From Chloroflexota bacterium (GTDB taxonomy: Bacteria > Chloroflexota > Anaerolineae > Aggregatilineales > Aggregatilineaceae): DNA of 40,663 nt. Under the pieces are notes generated by a model, which was not told the DNA's origin, did no database searches, and was given only the letters and a program-made list of their open reading frames with translations. Where the stretch lies: the NCBI GenBank assembly GCA_010092855.1, contig JAADYV010000181.1:1-40663 (forward strand), in the 5' to 3' direction. Of this stretch, positions 26,501 to 33,358 are shown piece after piece. Position numbers and translations under genes: made by a program. Position 1 is the first letter of the stretch. Every line of letters begins with the position of its first letter.

Positions 26501-29033
26501 CGACGATGTCCTCTGTCGCGACCGTGATGCGTGTCGCCGCGCGGATCGAGACTTCCTTACCCTCGGCATCGGTGCCATACATGGTCACTTCCACCACGAA
26601 CGGCGACTCCTCGATGTCCCTGGCCAGGATAGTGTAGTTGAATGTGCCCGATACCGGCTCGAACGGCACAATCGAGCCCGCTGTCAAGTCGTCAATTTCT
26701 TCGCCACAGATAACCGGCTGCGCGTGTGGGATGCAGTACGTGGCTGTTAAGTTGGTCAGCGTGACCGCGCCCACGTTTTGCGCCGCAAAGGTGAAGGTAA
26801 GTTCCTCGTCTTGCATCGCCGCGCCATCCGGCCCCAGGTCTACCAGCAGTTCGGCGTTAACCTGGGCATTGGAGATGTCCAGCGTCCGCACCGTGCTGTC
26901 GCTTAGCGCTCCCAGGTCATCACCAGGGCAGCTATCATCCGCGATCACTTCGAAGATCATGTGCAGTGGATCGGGATCGGACCCGGTCACCAGGTAGGTC
27001 ACGGACGTCGTGGCCGTTTCATCTCCGCTGCCCGTTGCTTCCAGGCGTCCTGGGGTGGCAGTCGGCCAGTTCATGGGAATCGCCATCATCACTGGCACAT
27101 CGGTATCCGTAAGCAAGTCGCGCCGGTATTGGTTAACGACCACGTTGCAGATGGGCGCTGGTGTTTTGTTCTCCACCGTGATCTCGTATACCACGTTACC
27201 CCCGCGCAGCACGGTGGGGCGATCGGGTTCGGTCACGATGACGCTGATCCCGATATCCGGGCTGGCGATATCGATGATGTGATCATCCTGCCCGTACAAT
27301 ACGCGGTTGGTGCCCGACACGCCACGTACTCGCGCAACACTGCTCAGCGGGTCTGGATCAGCACCGGTGATGTCGTATTGCCAGGTCAGCGTTCGCTCCC
27401 CGTTGGGCAGCAGCGTAACGGTGGATAGGTCTGGTGCACTCCCGACTGGTGTAATGACGTACTCCAGGTCGGAAATGATCGTGTCTGAACTCTCGTTTTC
27501 CAACAGCAGTCGGTACTCAACGGTTTGCGGTGGCGTGGCGATATCCACCGGGTCACCGGTGCCTGGATTAACGGCAGTCAGGGTGACCTTCAACGAAGAG
27601 TCGGCCAGGTCCACCGAGGTCGCGGCCACCGCGTCAACGGCTGCGCCGCCAGTGCCAACGCCTTTGGCTGTAACCTCTACCGTATTCACCAGCGGGTCGG
27701 GGTTGGAGGGTATTACCGTGTAGGTGGTTGTCGCCGCGAACTCCTGGCCGGGGTCGAGTGTCGTGCCGAATGGTACGGGCACAACCCCGGTCAAGCTGTC
27801 GACGATCCACAAGTCTTCTAGCTGGATTTCGCCGGTGTTTCGAACAATGATCGCATATGTGATTACATCGCCGGGTTCAGCGGGGGGCGAAACCACGTTA
27901 GGACCGCGCTTGATCTCCGTCACGTTCTTCGAAATCGAGACATCCGGCAGTTCCACTTCCACCGGGGTACTGGTAACCTGCCGTGAAACCTCGATGGAGC
28001 CATCTGATACCCGCAGTTGCCCCGTCAACGAATAGGTTTCTGGGGCGGGATTGCTCGGAATCGGGATATCAAAGATCTCACACTGAGCCTGTTCGCCGGG
28101 GGGCAGATTGCCTGTCCCAAAGACCAGCGGTGTCCCGGTCATGTCCAGCCAGTTTTCGAAGTCGGCACACGCGGTCTGGAACCCTGGCACCGACGAGGTC
28201 ACCGTGATGTCGGTGATGGTGTTGCCGGGGCGCACATTCTCGATCACCAGCGTGAAGTCAACATTCTGGTTGGGGGCAGCAGAGGCCACCGAAGGGTCAA
28301 ACGACACGACCTCGAACCCTGGCCCCAGGATTTCGACCTGGTCATCATCGAAGTCAACTGTGTCGTTGGGGTCAACGCCGATGTCATCCTTGTCGTTTTC
28401 GGCTTCGGCAGCGGCTTTTACGCGGATAGTGAGATCGCCGTTCACGGCTGCGGGCACGTCATACTCCACCACGGCCCAGGCCAGTTCCCCGTCCAACAAA
28501 ACTTTTTCCGGATCAGAGGTGGGGAACTGCAACGGAACGTCAATCACTGCCAGCCCGCTGCCACTGGTATCCCCAAAGACAAGTTGGGCCTCGACCATGT
28601 GGAGTCGTTCTGGGTTGTTGCATTCCGGGTCTCCACCGGTGGAATTCCCAACTACGACCAGCCAGCTCATCGGGTCACCGACTTGCCGTGATACGACTTC
28701 CGGTGTTGGCGTGGTCTCCGTATCTTCGACAGTAGCCCCATAGTTCGGCTGCTCAGGATCAGGCGGTCCGGTGAACGGTGCAGCCAACAAAAAGCCGTTC
28801 ACCGCCAGTTTACACGGGAAGCGGTCATCGTCTGGCAACGCCGGGCGAAGGGGGGCGTCCGGGGTGGTTTCCGCGCGCGGATCGTCTTGCCCATCCGCCG
28901 GGCCGTTTATGTCGTCCTGGACATCCCCTGCATGGGGTTGGTGGTCCAGGGCTAACACTACCTGTACCTGGCTAATCAACAGCGCCAGGACAATCAGTAG
29001 TGTACTCGACCAGGGAACTATCTTCCTTTTCAT
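17097..29033 (-). CDS. Giant 3978-aa surface protein: signal peptide, about 28 DUF11-like repeats, LPATG sorting motif, two TM helices, C-terminal sortase domain
   Basis: Single uninterrupted ORF; SD AGGAGACGTCT before ATG. Signal peptide MKRKIVPWSSTLLIVLALLISQVQVVLA. Repeats of the form PGDTITYTFEITNNTSSTVTGVTITDPL. C-terminal LPATGSEPRAPLGFRLDGLFGVLLVGALMLLMGSQPSNRRTTLAGLFVIVALIAIGGAAVLLV, then an acidic/PT linker and a sortase-like domain (…TVLAAHLQF…TLITCTNW…SERLVVRA). Confidence 0.93.
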   Translation of the reverse strand: MKRKIVPWSSTLLIVLALLISQVQVVLALDHQPHAGDVQDDINGPADGQDDPRAETTPDAPLRPALPDDDRFPCKLAVNGFLLAAPFTGPPDPEQPNYGATVEDTETTPTPEVVSRQVGDPMSWLVVVGNSTGGDPECNNPERLHMVEAQLVFGDTSGSGLAVIDVPLQFPTSDPEKVLLDGELAWAVVEYDVPAAVNGDLTIRVKAAAEAENDKDDIGVDPNDTVDFDDDQVEILGPGFEVVSFDPSVASAAPNQNVDFTLVIENVRPGNTITDITVTSSVPGFQTACADFENWLDMTGTPLVFGTGNLPPGEQAQCEIFDIPIPSNPAPETYSLTGQLRVSDGSIEVSRQVTSTPVEVELPDVSISKNVTEIKRGPNVVSPPAEPGDVITYAIIVRNTGEIQLEDLWIVDSLTGVVPVPFGTTLDPGQEFAATTTYTVIPSNPDPLVNTVEVTAKGVGTGGAAVDAVAATSVDLADSSLKVTLTAVNPGTGDPVDIATPPQTVEYRLLLENESSDTIISDLEYVITPVGSAPDLSTVTLLPNGERTLTWQYDITGADPDPLSSVARVRGVSGTNRVLYGQDDHIIDIASPDIGISVIVTEPDRPTVLRGGNVVYEITVENKTPAPICNVVVNQYRRDLLTDTDVPVMMAIPMNWPTATPGRLEATGSGDETATTSVTYLVTGSDPDPLHMIFEVIADDSCPGDDLGALSDSTVRTLDISNAQVNAELLVDLGPDGAAMQDEELTFTFAAQNVGAVTLTNLTATYCIPHAQPVICGEEIDDLTAGSIVPFEPVSGTFNYTILARDIEESPFVVEVTMYGTDAEGKEVSIRAATRITVATEDIVVEVGGPQNAVNGDEETFTYNVYNNSGVELTNVRIYNMAQEDSGDPYGYELVGTADTFPDGGLISGNFLHTIDLPGALPGTVFTMHVRVLAEFSGQEFQGNGLADVVLIPMIGVIKTGPSTADAGQAISYDIEIKNNSHSQTLTVLSYTDTVLNQPPYNFPVITHADFGIDYDQIGTWPGQPGILPPGDTVVGRFTIASVEAVPTPLTNVFVVSGRKPDGSTVSGQAEHTIDIACPIEFDLVVTNLDDDPDDVLGEDLQWDIWFTNVSTQTINNIVIDETLNWGEPGNDPVINWPGAIGTLEPGQTATLQSFQKLITNEYYGAGEDYMGDRLTATFSEVAGSNQCQQEFRYYVYSPIFVFKWPRNDMFLAFAGDVVTYDITVENVTEDDDDPYDYYTVTVYDSLLQPSPIPLDYDGSGDPPEPFETTGIMGPGEILTTAVPRTVLPTDPEELVNVITAEFPDPADPDVTFITWFELMIFTSNPLQLTKEPSVDSATPGTTISYDYTLTNISPYDIQNVTLVDSLIGDLIPDPIPLFAPFDFILVEGVEYTIPINAPDPLVNTVTAAGRVIVPDGLDRDITNEVIAEVDLEDPEIAIVKTVQDSTTGDPLPDNLPISLPDGDGMPEADAGQTVDYCFTITNTASTDIQPGEELSYVANIQLVDPMLLPIGTEPNTLQQQFEAAIAAQLPTLPPGAVGPRGPAMLYAGEEVIFCYAPPGGPISLNAITMGDPVVNLASLTGTSSNGTEVYNEYELAVDLLGQDLMITKTPSQPLAYVGEEITYVVRIENRNLTYDIQDIVITDAFGGGSPVQIPLDQFDWSNSGVVGNPVGQLAPPTGPTEDGGYATYTYSYVIQADDPDPLENYAVAVGFLNDNVEPDQRTEVLDSTRTAVAVTSSQLLVRKSAQPLTANPGDTVSYTISILNIGSRRVSNIRGTDVNPANAPGGTVYDCPDPGDPATCEVSDPELDSYETGFITYEITLPDAATLLANPNWDPFVNTITVLGDVNDADGNPLPDPVEGEATVAVDIIQPGIRLSMSPAIQAASQGQTVTYNVIITNTGGTGDDLSSLELLDVDEFEVVPLTTFVYGLQPYWDDDGDPGTPDVPNPKAGTTYNGTDPLLPGEQLIGSFTVTVPDPYDGAEYTNVVQVTGESGPTLSPVIDRTSATIDIRDAGINVEKLSSITQGPVGTSVIYTVRVTNVGGIALERLVIADASMPGSTMTVEDGFPNTEGSDAGTLDPNETYETTYTYTLDAGDDDPFVNWVTVTGHTINMTTIVNVAQATVDIQTGNLIVVKQACGGPDIDGNPATINNPCAAVVDTDEEDTITYYVDISNPSALNLQNIAISDPNAPAGVFDGIVWPDEPNELGPGEAIQRLMYPYTIQPGDPDPLQNTITVVGQIPSDPPLDVEATDSASISLVSGELELTKDAPAQAALGEEVTYTLTVTHTNPSGQPITGIEVFDPMTGSSNPICGPFDLNGGESQVCSFTHTISPADGSPVVNTARAEGIQNTVPVSDVATHSINVVSGGLTVSKTADDNFVTVGTLVTFTYRIENTGDTTITSMNVSDSDTGLTVSPPWPTELDPGEIETRTVTRTMTGADPDPYINTLTVTGQVGLQDIMVEATETVNILSNDTLAVTNTPSANYVLDGADVTFTYVVSNFSDTDLTGLTLSDSFGALTIPATLLANDSVTVYRTVTADLPGPVVSTVFVEATGPTALSDSATAEVNVTTGGILVVKSADVISAQVGEDIDYTIEVTNVGDEPLQTIAVIDPMLVLGPAPPATLDPGNSFTMTGTYTVQVTDDQVVNTVTATAVGANTATDFEDTDSAIVSVVDSDTTLLALTKEVSPLSVPLNGSDADRTVTYRLRIQNIDDLEGADNITIEDPPGTPLAVTVPALAPGQAWEYTYDVIIPDTTTEPQITNTAEVFEDGTSQDTATATVTVQVLQLTVTPTPDSGYPGDTIVYNFTITNLGQSTITNFTLDFDPSDFTYILPPSSLNPGPNNFNGFYELPAFGDPIYDSPTLNTTVGVSIDGVLQDEDTAVVALQTDILTLTKTADLTTAYPGDTITYTFEITNNTSSTVTGVTITDPLLDPLPFGTLSVPAGGWGPDVATFPLPTDPGDPIFANPTLDNTATLEVSGTTVSTDTASVPLSIDIISLDKTPTSSTTVPGSTITYNFTITNHTQSPIANVNLVDPGVDSFDTVFPITVQPGDTVVQGFYDVPDPYTNPTYDNTAEVQVDGTPVATDTASVTISTAGMTATILSVQQTSGFGLPDLLQTGESATLTFELRNIGAEQITGLQATVGTTIPSLTQDFQCTPALDALPILEPAGHVNPITLEPDDFVNVTCTFVPPIGEPDYLTTNGLNRTLSVNATGQSGTETLIAEGTATVELVDLRLGVELTLSENPVQPDDAINVTLTITNEGASPIGCNTTEYPGVDPDSTCHLRALFTTDPISTDLNAVLTPLETLFEDTVLQPGESATETTVDYTVSEGEDNTDIEVMADGGYYSTLFTPGDEDNYTVFGTDSETLDVQGDDQQDLVVEILQVIPNAPVTGQSVSYAVRVTNNGTTPITGLAGQYRIVPLATTSSSSWMLTSGGPRPPQQTGWTSFSLGTEPVTLGAGLSITATIQRTEDQTGRYVLEVAVAGVNVDGQINATVDRTITPANYLTPTPSGSATITPTLDPNATEPQITKSVDVESALPGDTVTWTVEVRNGGTNPMGILSMRDEFPSTLTIVSVVQGGTQLFPEGNVYTVDTTEPLAPGESIIITVTTTVNADVVPPAQITNTFCATREGGEEVCDDATVNIGPEASELPATGSEPRAPLGFRLDGLFGVLLVGALMLLMGSQPSNRRTTLAGLFVIVALIAIGGAAVLLVTQDSDDDGDTGTPVSEVDEEAEAGEEELEPPSGAEADVADQEPDGPEEQVEVSPETSTDPSQGPDASESTPLPTPLPTTPPPPATATATPQADSDSLFVSPPSATPYIQPTPDGVRYLEIPKLPEFGQQQIQIQPLPFENGTWDISAMRWAVGWLEGTTWMEEDWGNTVLAAHLQFNFDDPGPFYNLDQLEVGDEIIVREGEYRTYTFMVTEKNTVSPDDWTVTAPTNDPTLTLITCTNWDQSYGVFSERLVVRAIRIPDPVQG
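17892..18080 (-). other. LPATG motif (18066-18080) followed by TM1, an RR-containing loop and TM2
   Basis: LPATG-SEPRAPLGFRLD-GLFGVLLVGALMLLMG-SQPSNRRT-TLAGLFVIVALIAIGGAAVLLV. LPXTG, hydrophobic helix and RR match a cell-wall sorting signal, but a second TM helix follows. Confidence 0.85.
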
Positions 29034-29183
29034 AGACGTCTCCTGTACTCAAAAAGATAAGGCCAACTTGCGGAGAGCATAGGAACTGGTATTTTCAGGT
29101 GCGGTGCTATGCTCAAGACGATAAAACTGGGCACATTGCCACATTGTAAAGCTGAGATTCCATTTACGATCTTTATTAGGATA

Positions 29184-30470
29184 TCATGAATACCTGTTTT
29201 CATCCGTGAAATTGGTCCTAAATTCCTCCGAATTATGACAGTTTTTGACACCACTTAAACATGTGTATAGCTGTAATAGGGTGTCAGCCGCGCGCCCCCA
29301 ATGAAATCGGCTTCGACCCAGGCGTTGCGCTTGCCTGGCCAGCGCCAAACGCACCGGTGTGTTTCGAAGCTGTCGCAACGCTTTCAGCGCAGCCTCTGGT
29401 GTGGCGTCTACCAGTACCAAACCACAGCGTTCGCGCTGTACAACTGCGGCTATCTCGCCCACTGGTGTGACCAGCAGCGGACGACCCACGCCCAGCGCGT
29501 AGAATCCCAGGTTAGGCATGAAGTACTGGCTGTTCGGGTTGCGCGCATTAAGCCCATAATATACGACATCCCCGGCTGCCACCACTTCGGGGACCTCGTG
29601 CAAGGGCACCCAACTCAGCAACCGGATGCGTTCACAGTTTTGCGCCGCGCGCTGCAGGTCCACTTTTTGAGGACCGTCCCCACCAATGATCAGCCAGACG
29701 TCCGGTATTTGCCGCACAGCGTCGACCAGCGGCAGCAACAGGCGGTCCGGGTTCAGCCAGCCCACGTATACAACCACTAGCGCACCTTCCGGTATTCCCC
29801 ATTCTTCGCGAAGCACGCGTGCACGTTGGTCAAGTTTCGCGTGATCTGGTAGTGGCTGACTGTTATGTACCACCCACACGCTTCCGCCCATCAGGCGGAA
29901 TCGCGCCGCCAGCCGTTCCCCTACCGTGACCACCGCATCCGTTCGCGGCGTCAACCACCGGTCCAGCCGTTCCAGTCCTCGGGTCAGCCATGAACCGACG
30001 TTGTCACGCACCATGCCGGGATAGTATTCGCGTGCATCGTAGATCACCGGGCACCTCGCCAGCCTGCCATATGCCATCCCCACCGGAAGTGTATCCAGGT
30101 CGTGCGCATGTACAATGTCAGGCTGAAAGCGGCGTAGTTCCTGAAACGCGCGCCACCAGAACACGGGCAGTGTTCGCAGCAGACGGCGTCCCGTCTGGTA
30201 TCCGGCCTGAACCTGGATGTGCGTGACCACAACCGACGTAGGTGCAGTAGCGGGCTGGTTTGACCAATCTGCCAGTGCTGCCGAGAGCGATCCTGGCGTG
30301 TGCTCGATGGTATGCACCGGGTGGCGGCCTTCCCGGTCCCATGCAATGACGTGCATTTGGTAACCGGCCAGGGCCAGCGTATGGGCCTCCTTCTCGACGC
30401 GCACATCTGGCCCGTGCGCTCTAGAAATTAACATTGCTACCCGTTGGCGTGTGCCGCGTGTTTGTAACAT
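29184..30470 (-). CDS. Glycosyltransferase (GT4-like)
   Basis: RVAMLISRAHGPDVRVEKEAHTLALAGYQMHVIAWDREGR...DIVHAHDLDTLPVGMAYGRLARCPVIYDAREYYPGM...VVYVGWLNPDRLLLPLVDAV. Lies ~5 bp downstream of the next glycosyltransferase. Confidence 0.88.
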   Translation of the reverse strand: MLQTRGTRQRVAMLISRAHGPDVRVEKEAHTLALAGYQMHVIAWDREGRHPVHTIEHTPGSLSAALADWSNQPATAPTSVVVTHIQVQAGYQTGRRLLRTLPVFWWRAFQELRRFQPDIVHAHDLDTLPVGMAYGRLARCPVIYDAREYYPGMVRDNVGSWLTRGLERLDRWLTPRTDAVVTVGERLAARFRLMGGSVWVVHNSQPLPDHAKLDQRARVLREEWGIPEGALVVVYVGWLNPDRLLLPLVDAVRQIPDVWLIIGGDGPQKVDLQRAAQNCERIRLLSWVPLHEVPEVVAAGDVVYYGLNARNPNSQYFMPNLGFYALGVGRPLLVTPVGEIAAVVQRERCGLVLVDATPEAALKALRQLRNTPVRLALARQAQRLGRSRFHWGRAADTLLQLYTCLSGVKNCHNSEEFRTNFTDENRYS

Positions 30471-30475
30471 AAGAT

Positions 30476-31678
30476 TTACGCCAGAATCTCCTGGTAAAAC
30501 ATCATAAACTTACGCATTTCCGTCTGCCAGTTGAACACTTGCTGCGCTGCGCGCACGTTTTTTCGGAAGACTTCCTGGTTTTCCTCGCTTAGAATCGATT
30601 TCAGCGCGTCTGCAATCGAACCGGGATCGTTGGGGTCGCACACTACGCCAAGCCCGTGCGGTTGAACGAGACGCCGCAGCACGAACATGTCCGAAGCCAC
30701 CACCGGCACCCCTGCGCCAATAGCTTCGTAAAGCTTGTTGGGCTGCCCTGCCCGCGTATTCCACGACTCGGCGCGCATCAGGATCGCGGCGGCATGTGCG
30801 GTACGGATGGTGGCCGCGACTTGCTCCGGTGGGACTGGTGGCAGAAAGAATACACGCTGCGCGATGCCTAGCTGGGCTGCTAATCTTCTGGTCTCTTCGC
30901 ACGATTCGCCTTTGCCCAGGAAGACCAGCGTCACGTCCTCTGGCAGCAGCGCGATGGCCTTCACCAGTTCGCTGACGGCGCGTCGCCGGTTGGTGATCTC
31001 GCCGGTGTGTACGATGATGTGCTGCCCCTCTTCGGCCACTGTTTGTAGGTCAACTGGTGCGCGTGCGTCTTCCGGCACAGGATCGACCGCGTTTTGGATG
31101 ACGACTGGATGCACACCATACCAGCGTGCCATCAACCGGGCACGTCCCTCGGCCAGTCCCAGGACTCCATCTGTGTGTTGTGCTAGCTTGCCTTCCAGCC
31201 ACATGGAAAGTGGTCGATTCACGCGGTGCCACAGGTTGGTGGTGCGTGTCCGGAAAGGAGACTGGAATAAGAACAACTCATGTGCATCGTACACTAGCTT
31301 GGCGCGTGGGTTGAATCGTCTGCGTGCCAGGGTGAGCAAAATTAACGCCGGAAGGTCATGCGCGTGATAAACGCACGTAGGGGTGGCGCTCAGTGCACGT
31401 AGAATCTGCCAGGCTTGCAGCAGGTGTCGGATCCAGCGCCAGGGTTGCCATAGGCTTGCGCCCAAACGCCAATAACGTATCCGCCGCAGCTCGTAGCCAT
31501 CGACTGTTTCCCGATCCGGCAGTGTGCCACCGGATCGTTGAGTGCCCACTACCAGCACGCGCCAGGTGGTGGCCAGTGCTGCCGCTTCGTTACGCACCCG
31601 TCCATCATGGGCGATATCATTGAGCACGAGCATGATAACGTCGTAGGAGGCGGTTGTGGATTTTTGTTGTCTGCGCAT
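30476..31678 (-). CDS. Glycosyltransferase (GT4-like)
   Basis: VIMLVLNDIAHDGRVRNEAAALA...VYHAHDLPALILLTLARRRFNPRAKLVYDAHELF...IIVHTGEITNRRRAVSELVKAIALLP...AIGAGVPVVASDMFVLRRLV. Confidence 0.88.
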   Translation of the reverse strand: MRRQQKSTTASYDVIMLVLNDIAHDGRVRNEAAALATTWRVLVVGTQRSGGTLPDRETVDGYELRRIRYWRLGASLWQPWRWIRHLLQAWQILRALSATPTCVYHAHDLPALILLTLARRRFNPRAKLVYDAHELFLFQSPFRTRTTNLWHRVNRPLSMWLEGKLAQHTDGVLGLAEGRARLMARWYGVHPVVIQNAVDPVPEDARAPVDLQTVAEEGQHIIVHTGEITNRRRAVSELVKAIALLPEDVTLVFLGKGESCEETRRLAAQLGIAQRVFFLPPVPPEQVAATIRTAHAAAILMRAESWNTRAGQPNKLYEAIGAGVPVVASDMFVLRRLVQPHGLGVVCDPNDPGSIADALKSILSEENQEVFRKNVRAAQQVFNWQTEMRKFMMFYQEILA

Positions 31679-31726
31679 ATACTTCTACCCAGTCGAGTGC
31701 TGGAAACTTGCCTGAGTGGACTTGTT

Positions 31727-33244
31727 ATGAGCGATTCTTTGTCCCCGTTTGTTGCTATCCAAACTGATATGCCTTCCCGTGAGAAAGTAGTGATTGGTGT
31801 GGGGTGGGCGTTGGTTGGTGCTGCCCTGCGCTATGCACTGGCGGGAGCTACAGTACTTGCGCTTACGCGCATTCTCCAGCCCGAGGAGCTTGGCCTCGTG
31901 GCGTTGACCTACGTGGTGCTGGAGTTGGTGGGGCATGTGGCAACGGTTGGTTTTCACGACGCACTCATTCAGAAGCAGGACCTTGACGAGTCCGATCTGG
32001 ATACCGCTTTTTGGAGTATTGTAACGGTGTCTGGTTTTTTTGTTCTGCTTGTTATTGTAGCTGCACCCGTTATTGCGCACGAATTTGGGCATTATCGTCT
32101 GGCTCCACTGATGATCGTAATGGCGCTGGCAGCATTCGTGCACGCGCTGAGTATTGTGCCGCGTGCATTGCTTACGCGTCGTATGGACTTTCGGGTTCCT
32201 GCGTTGGTTCGCGTGGTAGGGATGATATTGGGTGGTGTGTGTGCAGTGACGTTGGCGCTGTTAGGCGCTGGTCCCTGGAGTCGGGTGTTTCAATTTGTGG
32301 TGCTGCATGTAGTTAGTACGGTGTTGATCTGGCGTTTGGTAGGTTGGCGTCCGGGGTGGCGGGTGACGCGGTTGTCGTTGCGGCGATTGTGGCGTTTTGC
32401 GCCAAGTGTGTCTGTGTTTACGGTGTTTGTTTACGTGATGCATAATGCCGATGACCAGTTGGTGGGGTATGTGCTGGGGCCGGAGCAGTTGGGATATTAC
32501 GCGCTGGCGTATAGTTTTATGGCGTGGCCGGTGCGGGATGTGATAGGTAGTGGTCAGGTGGTGTTGTATCCGGTTCTGGCGCGGTATCAGGATGATTTGT
32601 CTCGGTTTCAGGAGGTTTATCTGGAAGGGTTGCAGTTAGCAACGTTGTTTGCTTTTCCGGTGTTGGTGGTCATGATTGTGGCTGCGCCGGTGTTTGTGCC
32701 TTGGTTGGTGGGTGATCGGTGGAGTCCGGCGGTGTTGCCGATGCAGGTGTTGGCGTTTGGGGGGATTCGTGAGGTAACGATGATGTTAAATGGGTCGGTC
32801 TATCGTGCGCTGGGTAGGCCGGAGTTGCATATGATGTTGTCGGTTGCGTCGGTAGTGTGTTATCTGGTGGGGTTTGTTGTTGGATTGGATTATGGGATTG
32901 GTGGGGTCGCGTTTTTTTTTGTTTTTGTTGGTTTTTTGCTGCATGGTGTTTCGCTTTGGATGGTGTTGAGTTGTTTGCGGCTTTCGTTTTTTGGTTGGGC
33001 TCGGGTGTTGGTTGTTCCGTTGGTGCTTTTGGGTTTGGTTGGTTTGGTGGGTTCTGTGGCTTTGTATGTTGTTTTTGGGGATTTTGGTGTGTTTGTTAGG
33101 TTGCTTTTGTTTGGGTTGGTTTGTGTGTTGGTGTATGTTGTTTCGTTGATTGTGTTGGATCCGGGAGTGTTTGTTCGTTTGGGTGGGGTGCTTGGTGGTT
33201 TGGTTCGTTTGTTGGTGAATGACTATGCGAAATCAACTTCGTAA
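31727..33244 (+). CDS. Polysaccharide flippase (Wzx/MATE-like oligosaccharide exporter)
   Basis: ORF from 31538; M at 31727 (MSDSLSPFVAIQTDMPSREKVVIGVGWALVGAALRYALAGATVLALTRILQPEELGLVALTYVVLELVGHVATVGFHDALIQ) matches the flippase N-terminus. About 12+ hydrophobic segments. Start uncertain. Confidence 0.85.
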   Translation: MSDSLSPFVAIQTDMPSREKVVIGVGWALVGAALRYALAGATVLALTRILQPEELGLVALTYVVLELVGHVATVGFHDALIQKQDLDESDLDTAFWSIVTVSGFFVLLVIVAAPVIAHEFGHYRLAPLMIVMALAAFVHALSIVPRALLTRRMDFRVPALVRVVGMILGGVCAVTLALLGAGPWSRVFQFVVLHVVSTVLIWRLVGWRPGWRVTRLSLRRLWRFAPSVSVFTVFVYVMHNADDQLVGYVLGPEQLGYYALAYSFMAWPVRDVIGSGQVVLYPVLARYQDDLSRFQEVYLEGLQLATLFAFPVLVVMIVAAPVFVPWLVGDRWSPAVLPMQVLAFGGIREVTMMLNGSVYRALGRPELHMMLSVASVVCYLVGFVVGLDYGIGGVAFFFVFVGFLLHGVSLWMVLSCLRLSFFGWARVLVVPLVLLGLVGLVGSVALYVVFGDFGVFVRLLLFGLVCVLVYVVSLIVLDPGVFVRLGGVLGGLVRLLVNDYAKSTS

Positions 33245-33358
33245 GCAGTATTTCCTCACACTGCCCTCTCAATTGCCACACACGCGGAAAACCAGTACAC
33301 TTCATCATGTCGATGGGGGCACGACAACAGGTGATTGGCATTACAGCGGAGAAGAATT

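Noticed and set aside
20676-28743. Long plus-strand ORFs (e.g. 20676-22115, 24564-26285, 22173-22973, 28017-28691) opposite the giant gene
   Set aside because: They are antisense to a continuous 11.9 kb ORF with clear domain content. The translations are compositionally odd (R/H/V/G/D-rich) with no recognisable motifs, as expected from GC-rich codon bias.
17097-29033. Possibility that the sortase is a separate gene misjoined to the repeat protein
   Set aside because: The frame is open throughout, with an acidic/PT linker typical of genuine interdomain sequence, and I saw no internal SD plus start before the sortase. An assembly error cannot be excluded without reads.
29131-29148. Tandem CACATTGC/CACATTGT in the giant-gene upstream region
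   Set aside because: Two 7-bp copies in an AT-rich spacer can occur by chance; not enough to call an operator.
31685-32443. Minus-strand ORFs (31685-32143, 32261-32443) opposite the flippase
   Set aside because: They are by-products of the strong G+T bias of the flippase coding strand (few stops on the complement); low-complexity H/Q/N/T-rich translations.
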